From contig JADFPP010000006.1 in the NCBI GenBank assembly GCA_022562275.1, forward strand, positions 1 to 64,000: a stretch of DNA of 64,000 bases. The letters run 5' to 3'. This document shows positions 59,324-64,000 of this stretch, piece after piece. This stretch comes from Bacteroidota bacterium. GTDB lineage: Bacteria; Bacteroidota; Ignavibacteria; Ignavibacteriales; Ignavibacteriaceae. Below the pieces are notes generated by a model. The model was not told the DNA's origin. It made no database searches and saw nothing but the letters and a program-made list of their open reading frames with translations. Both the position numbers and the translations under genes were made by a program. Positions within the stretch are counted from its first letter, which is position 1; the number at the start of each line of letters is the position of its first letter.

Positions 59324-62300
59324 ATGAATGACTACCACGATAAAACCCAGCCACATTCGATTGATGAAATTGAATCTCTGAAAAAGAGGGTTGAAGAACT
59401 TGAACAATCAGAATTCAAGTACAAGCACGCAGAACAAATACTTAAAGCAAATGAAATAAAACTACGTAATATTATTGAGTATAGTTCAAATCTACTTTAT
59501 TCTCATACACCCGATCACGAATTAACATATCTTAGCCCACGAACAAGAGAATTCTTTGACTGTGAACCCGATGAAGCAAGGATAAGATGGACTGAGTTTT
59601 TAACCGAAAATCCAAATAATGAAATTGGTCTTATCTTAACCGAAAAGGCAATAGAAACCGGCAAAATCCAGCCTTCCTATGAGCTTGAATTAGTCGGGAA
59701 AAAAGGGCGGAAACTATGGGTAGAAGTTAACGAAGCTCCGGTGATCGAGGGAGGGCAAACTGTAGCAATAGTAGGCGCTTTAACAGATATAACTGAGCGT
59801 AAAAATGCAGAAAAAGCTTTGAAAGAAAGTGAACTGCGCTACCGCCGCTTATTTGAAGACTCACCGGTTCCTCTCTGGGAGGAAGACTTTTCAGAATTAA
59901 AAAAATATTTGGATGATTTAAAAGAAAAGGGTATTAAAGATTTCCTAAAATATTTTAACGATTACCCGGATGAAGTAAATAAGTGTGTGCTTAAAATAAA
60001 AGTTTTGGATGTTAACAAAGCAACACTGCAATTGTTTAAGGCAAATAACAAAGAAGATTTAATAAGTAATTCGCAAAAACTATTTACGGAAAACTCTTAT
60101 ATGATGTTTAAGAACGAAATAATTGCTTTTGCAAACGGAGCAACAAACATTGAAACTGAAGCAATAGCAAAAACATTAATAGGCAAAGAAAGAAATGTAC
60201 TTATTGAATTCCAGGTGCCTAAAGATGAAAATGAGGAGCTTGATTACTTGCATGTGCTTCTATCTACAAGCGATATAACCCCGCTCAAACGGGCAGAGGA
60301 GGCTATTAGTAACCACTTGAAAAATATTCTGGCACTCCATCAAGCCAGCCTTGCCTTTAGCCGGCTTCTCAACGTTCAAGATGTTGGACACAGTATTGTT
60401 GAGACACTTGAAAAGATACTAGATTGGCACCGTGGATCTATTTGGATAATGAGCGAATCAGGAAAGGAACTTGATCTACTAGCCCATACAAGCATGGGTT
60501 TTGATAAGGAATTGTTTAGTGAAGAACTAAACCGGGTACAAGGACTTGTTAAGCTGCCGGGTGACGGAATTTCCGGCTGGGTTGCTCTTCACGGAAAACC
60601 TGTTCGGACCGGGAATGTTAAGGAAGATCCGCACTACATTGTTGCTGATTCCAAAATTCAATCGGAGTTATGCGTGCCAATGAGCATAACCGGGCGCACA
60701 ATCGGATCAATTAATGTTGAAAGCACTGAATCGAACGCCTTTGATGAAAATGATGAAAGGCTCCTTTCAATCTTAGCTAGCCAGGCAGCTATCGCAATTG
60801 AGAATGCCCGTCTCTTTGGAAAGGTTCAGCAAGAACTCACTGAGCGTAAGCAGGCGGAGGAAGCACTGAGGGAAAGCGAAGAAAAGTACCGGTTACTTTT
60901 TGAAAGTATTCCCGAAGCTATTACAACTATTGATGAACAGGGAACAATAATATCTGTAAATAAAAGCGTAAAAAGAATATTAGGTTATGAACCGTCTGAA
61001 CTACTGGGAAAACCGGTGGATATTCTGGCGCCGGAGGAACTAAGATCTGAGCAGAAAGAGAACATTATTAGAGCTATAAATGAAGGATTTCTGGAGAGCC
61101 AGGAGACTATAAGGGTTGCTAAAGACGGTACACGGATACCAATTGATATTTCGGTCTTTACCAATAAAGATAGTACGGGAAATCTGTTAGGTGTGTCAGC
61201 CGTTATGAGAGATATTACAGAGCGCAAGTTGGCAGAGAAAGAATTAAAAGAGGAGAAAAATTATCTCGGAAAACTTCTCGATTCATTAGGGGAAGGTATA
61301 TTCACTGTTGAATTACCTGATAGAATAATTATATCTGTGAACAAGGCTGCCAAAGATGTTTTTGGTTATGACTCTAACGCGGTAATAGGCAAGACTACAG
61401 AGATGTTATACCCGGATGAGAAAAGTTATAAAGAGTTTGGGAGTAAACTTAAAGGTGCCTTGGAAAAAAGTGAAGATGTATTTCACACGCAGCTTATCTT
61501 AAAAAGAAAAAACGGCGAACAATTTCCGGCTGAAATCACAACTTCATTTATTAAAGAAAACGGTGAAGCACGCCAGGTAATTAGTATTGTTAGGGACGTT
61601 ACCGAGCGAAAGAAGGCCGAAGAGAAACTAAAAATATCAGAAGAAAGTTACCGGGGCTTGTTTGATAATGCTATTGATGCCATATACATTCTAGATACCC
61701 GTGGACGTTTCATAGATGTTAATAGGGGTGCAATCGAGATGTATGGTTATCCCAAAGAATATTTTGTTGGAAAGACACCTAAGTCCTTGTCCGCACCGGG
61801 TAAAAACGATTGGAAGAAAATAAATGAACATATCAGGAAAGCATTTAAGGGCGAACCGCAGCAGTTTGAATTTTGGGCTGTAAAGAGTAATGGAGAATTT
61901 TTTCCAAAGCTGATTCGTTTACAGAAAGGCAGCTATTTTGGAAAGGATGTTGTGATAATTTTTGCACTCGATATCACCGAACGCGAACAAGCTGAAAAGG
62001 AAATCGAGCGCTTGTCCAGGTTCCCCGACGAGAATCCAGATCCGGTGCTTAGAGTTAATATCGAGGGCACTGTGTATTATGCTAATATTGCAAGTGATGT
62101 GTTATTGAGTAAATGGAAAACATCGGTTGGGGATAAGTTACCTGTTAGTTTAATGCAATCAATGACCGACATAATTGCTGCAAGCGGCAAATATAAATTT
62201 GAGGAAACTTGTGATGAAAAAGTATTTGAGATCCGCTGTGTCCCTATTGAGAATTATGGTTACATAAATCTATACGCACGGGATATTACTGAGCGCAAGC

Positions 62301-64000
62301 AGACGGAGGAGGCACTCCAAAATATTGCTGTGAGTTTTTCGGCAGTATCGGGCGAAGAATTCTTCAACAAGGTTTCAGATTATCTTGCAGATAAACTAAA
62401 TATTGATTATGCCTTTATTGGCGAGCTTGTGGAAGAAGATAAAGTTAGGGTGGTCGGAGGGGTCGGCAAAGGGGATGTACTTAAGCCCTTTGAATATGAT
62501 CTTAAGAACACCCCCTGCGAAAACGTAATGGGGCAATCCCTGTGCTGCTATATTTCGGGTGTCCAGAAACTTTTCCCAAAAGACCCTCTGCTTGTGGAAA
62601 TGGGTATCGATGGATATCTTGGATCTCCACTATTTGACAACTCTGGCAAGGTGGCGGGTATCATAGTTCTGTTGAATGAAAAACCAATAACTAACCAGAA
62701 AATAGCAGAATCTACCTTGCAGATTTTTTCTGACCGTGTTTCTGCCGAAATTCAGCGCAAGCAGGCGGAAGAGGCATTACGGGAGAAAGAAGAAAAGCAG
62801 CGTATGATCCTCAAGAACATAGACGAAATTGTTTATATGTTTAGTATCAACGAAGAAGACCCCTTTTGGGGAACGGTCCAATTTGTCAGTCATAAGGTCC
62901 AAAACATTATTGGCTATGAGTCGGATGAATTTGTTAATGATCCCGCACTTTGGTTCAAGCTCCTTCACCCCGATGATATTCCTGGGTTGAAGCAGAATAC
63001 CAGAAAGATATTGGCAAGTAAGAAAGGTGGTAATCGGGAATATCGGCTGCGGCACAAAAACACAGGAGAATACCGCTGGATGGAAGACAGGGCTGTACCG
63101 CAACTGGACGATTCGGGCAAGGTAGTTGGTATCTTCGGTGTTGCCCGAGATATCACCGAGCGTAAGCTGATGGAGGAGGAGATGCGTCGCCTGGATCGCG
63201 GCATCGAGGCAGCGGGAGAATCCATTATCATGACCGACCCGGAGGGGAACATCCAGTATGTCAATCCTGCGTTCACCAGGTTGACTGGCTACCCGGCGGA
63301 AGAGGTGGTCGGTCAAAATCCCCGCATATTGAAAAGTGGACGTCACCCGCATGAATTCTACCAGCAGATGTGGGACACCACCCTCCGGGGGGAAATTTGG
63401 TCGGGAGAAGTTGTGAACCGGCGAAAGGACGGAACGTTGTATGAAGCCATTCTCACCATCGCCTCCATATTCGACCAAAGGAGTACGTTGGAAGGCTTTG
63501 TCGCCGTTCAGAGGGACATCACCGAGCGCAAGCAGGCGGAGGAAGCCCTCAAGAATTCGGAAAAGAAATATCAGGTCTTATATGATAATGCTCCGGATAT
63601 GTATGTATCTGTTGACCCCCATACAGCAGAGATTTTACAATGTAATCAGACACTAATGAATAACCTTGGATATACCAGAGAGGAAATAATTGGGCGATCA
63701 ATTTTTGAGATGTATCATCCCGATTGCATTGATGATGTTAAAAAGGCATTCCAAGCATTTGTGGATACAGGAGAAGTTCATAATGCAGAGCTTCAATTAA
63801 AAGGAAAGGATGGAAGCGAAATTGATGTGATGCTGAATGTTTCTGCTGTGCGTGATGAACAAGGGAATATCCTTTACAGTCAGACTTCCTGGCGCGATAT
63901 TACCCAGCGTAAGCAAGCCGAGAAAGCACTTCATGAAAGTGAGAATAAATACAGAACACTTTTTGAGCAATCTGCCGATGCAATTCTCACAATTGAGGAT
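59324..64000 (+). CDS. Giant multi-PAS/GAF sensor protein, 5' 1559 codons (runs off window)
   Basis: The frame opens at ATG 59324 (AGGAG upstream) and stays open to the window end. It has no TM helix. I count PAS-like units at about residues 45-160, 170-320, 519-633, 644-759, 773-886, 896-989, 1156-1278, 1289-1401 and 1413-1526, with another starting near 1536. GAF domains lie at about 330-505 (LAFSRLLNVQDVGHSIVETL, LPGDGISGWVALHGKPVRTG) and 999-1146. Units end in the linker DITERKQAEEAL, repeated many times. An output domain (histidine kinase, GGDEF or SpoIIE) should follow downstream. Residues 1278-1405 are coded by visibly GC-richer DNA than the rest, suggesting domain import. It probably integrates several small-molecule or redox cues. 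Confidence 0.9.
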   Translation, partial: MNDYHDKTQPHSIDEIESLKKRVEELEQSEFKYKHAEQILKANEIKLRNIIEYSSNLLYSHTPDHELTYLSPRTREFFDCEPDEARIRWTEFLTENPNNEIGLILTEKAIETGKIQPSYELELVGKKGRKLWVEVNEAPVIEGGQTVAIVGALTDITERKNAEKALKESELRYRRLFEDSPVPLWEEDFSELKKYLDDLKEKGIKDFLKYFNDYPDEVNKCVLKIKVLDVNKATLQLFKANNKEDLISNSQKLFTENSYMMFKNEIIAFANGATNIETEAIAKTLIGKERNVLIEFQVPKDENEELDYLHVLLSTSDITPLKRAEEAISNHLKNILALHQASLAFSRLLNVQDVGHSIVETLEKILDWHRGSIWIMSESGKELDLLAHTSMGFDKELFSEELNRVQGLVKLPGDGISGWVALHGKPVRTGNVKEDPHYIVADSKIQSELCVPMSITGRTIGSINVESTESNAFDENDERLLSILASQAAIAIENARLFGKVQQELTERKQAEEALRESEEKYRLLFESIPEAITTIDEQGTIISVNKSVKRILGYEPSELLGKPVDILAPEELRSEQKENIIRAINEGFLESQETIRVAKDGTRIPIDISVFTNKDSTGNLLGVSAVMRDITERKLAEKELKEEKNYLGKLLDSLGEGIFTVELPDRIIISVNKAAKDVFGYDSNAVIGKTTEMLYPDEKSYKEFGSKLKGALEKSEDVFHTQLILKRKNGEQFPAEITTSFIKENGEARQVISIVRDVTERKKAEEKLKISEESYRGLFDNAIDAIYILDTRGRFIDVNRGAIEMYGYPKEYFVGKTPKSLSAPGKNDWKKINEHIRKAFKGEPQQFEFWAVKSNGEFFPKLIRLQKGSYFGKDVVIIFALDITEREQAEKEIERLSRFPDENPDPVLRVNIEGTVYYANIASDVLLSKWKTSVGDKLPVSLMQSMTDIIAASGKYKFEETCDEKVFEIRCVPIENYGYINLYARDITERKQTEEALQNIAVSFSAVSGEEFFNKVSDYLADKLNIDYAFIGELVEEDKVRVVGGVGKGDVLKPFEYDLKNTPCENVMGQSLCCYISGVQKLFPKDPLLVEMGIDGYLGSPLFDNSGKVAGIIVLLNEKPITNQKIAESTLQIFSDRVSAEIQRKQAEEALREKEEKQRMILKNIDEIVYMFSINEEDPFWGTVQFVSHKVQNIIGYESDEFVNDPALWFKLLHPDDIPGLKQNTRKILASKKGGNREYRLRHKNTGEYRWMEDRAVPQLDDSGKVVGIFGVARDITERKLMEEEMRRLDRGIEAAGESIIMTDPEGNIQYVNPAFTRLTGYPAEEVVGQNPRILKSGRHPHEFYQQMWDTTLRGEIWSGEVVNRRKDGTLYEAILTIASIFDQRSTLEGFVAVQRDITERKQAEEALKNSEKKYQVLYDNAPDMYVSVDPHTAEILQCNQTLMNNLGYTREEIIGRSIFEMYHPDCIDDVKKAFQAFVDTGEVHNAELQLKGKDGSEIDVMLNVSAVRDEQGNILYSQTSWRDITQRKQAEKALHESENKYRTLFEQSADAILTIED

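Noticed and set aside
1-64000. CRISPR arrays, prophage or rRNA operons
   Set aside because: No regularly spaced repeats, cas genes, phage structural genes or rRNA sequences were visible anywhere in the window.

Overview
The window is an AT-rich bacterial chromosome segment. It most resembles the Ignavibacteria/Chlorobi side of the Bacteroidota superphylum. Supporting signs are a stray Type IX secretion C-terminal sorting domain, an alpha-2-macroglobulin tail fossil, few strong Shine-Dalgarno sites, a RAYT transposase with REPIN hairpins, dispersed palindromic repeats and multi-PAS sensors. This placement comes from family content alone.

Region 1 (1-6.1 kb) is accessory and full of scars. It holds the start of a C5-cytosine DNA methyltransferase, a vapBC toxin-antitoxin pair between two ~105-bp direct structured repeats, a leftover 3' end of an RRM gene, a DksA-finger/SpoIIE phosphatase, an aldo/keto reductase, an intact RRM protein, a small membrane protein and a RAYT gene framed by REPINs. 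Region 2 (6.1-15 kb) holds a MOSC protein, the thrA-thrB-thrC operon (thrA broken by an in-frame amber codon), a membrane metallophosphoesterase, a Mut7-C nuclease and a second aldo/keto reductase.

Region 3 (15.1-33 kb) encodes most of tetrapyrrole synthesis: hemB and hemG/hemY, then the operon ccsA/hemX-hemA-hemC-lipoprotein-(TetR-hemD)-hemE-hemN. hemL and hemH are absent. Uroporphyrinogen-III synthase is fused to a TetR repressor domain, and two related TetR-type palindromes lie in the operon promoter region. This suggests a heme-pathway enzyme that is also its own operon's regulator, and it is my leading candidate for an undescribed system. A DUF1016 (YhcG-type) nuclease gene sits at the 3' end of hemN; the native hemN end is displaced and a diverged copy replaces it. 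Isocitrate lyase, an ATP-grasp enzyme, an SPFH protein, a ferritin-like protein and a pyrimidine nucleoside phosphorylase are also here.

Region 4 (33-57 kb) holds aspS, a sigma-factor-like/FecR-like membrane fusion, and a compact type IV filament (type IV pilus/type II secretion-like) system. The filament genes are three divergent minor pilins, two short paralogous pilins without the usual Glu5, then platform protein, two ATPases, a PilM-PilN fusion, PilO and secretin. These are followed without a break by a response regulator, a large hybrid kinase and a REC-DHp protein. An NtrC-type regulator/hybrid kinase operon converges on them, and a sigma54-like site lies upstream of the minor pilins.

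Region 5 (57-64 kb) holds tRNA-Lys(UUU), a small Cys-rich membrane protein coupled to a BtpA-family protein, a decayed peptidase T gene, and the first 1559 codons of a repetitive PAS/GAF sensor with a GC-rich mosaic patch.
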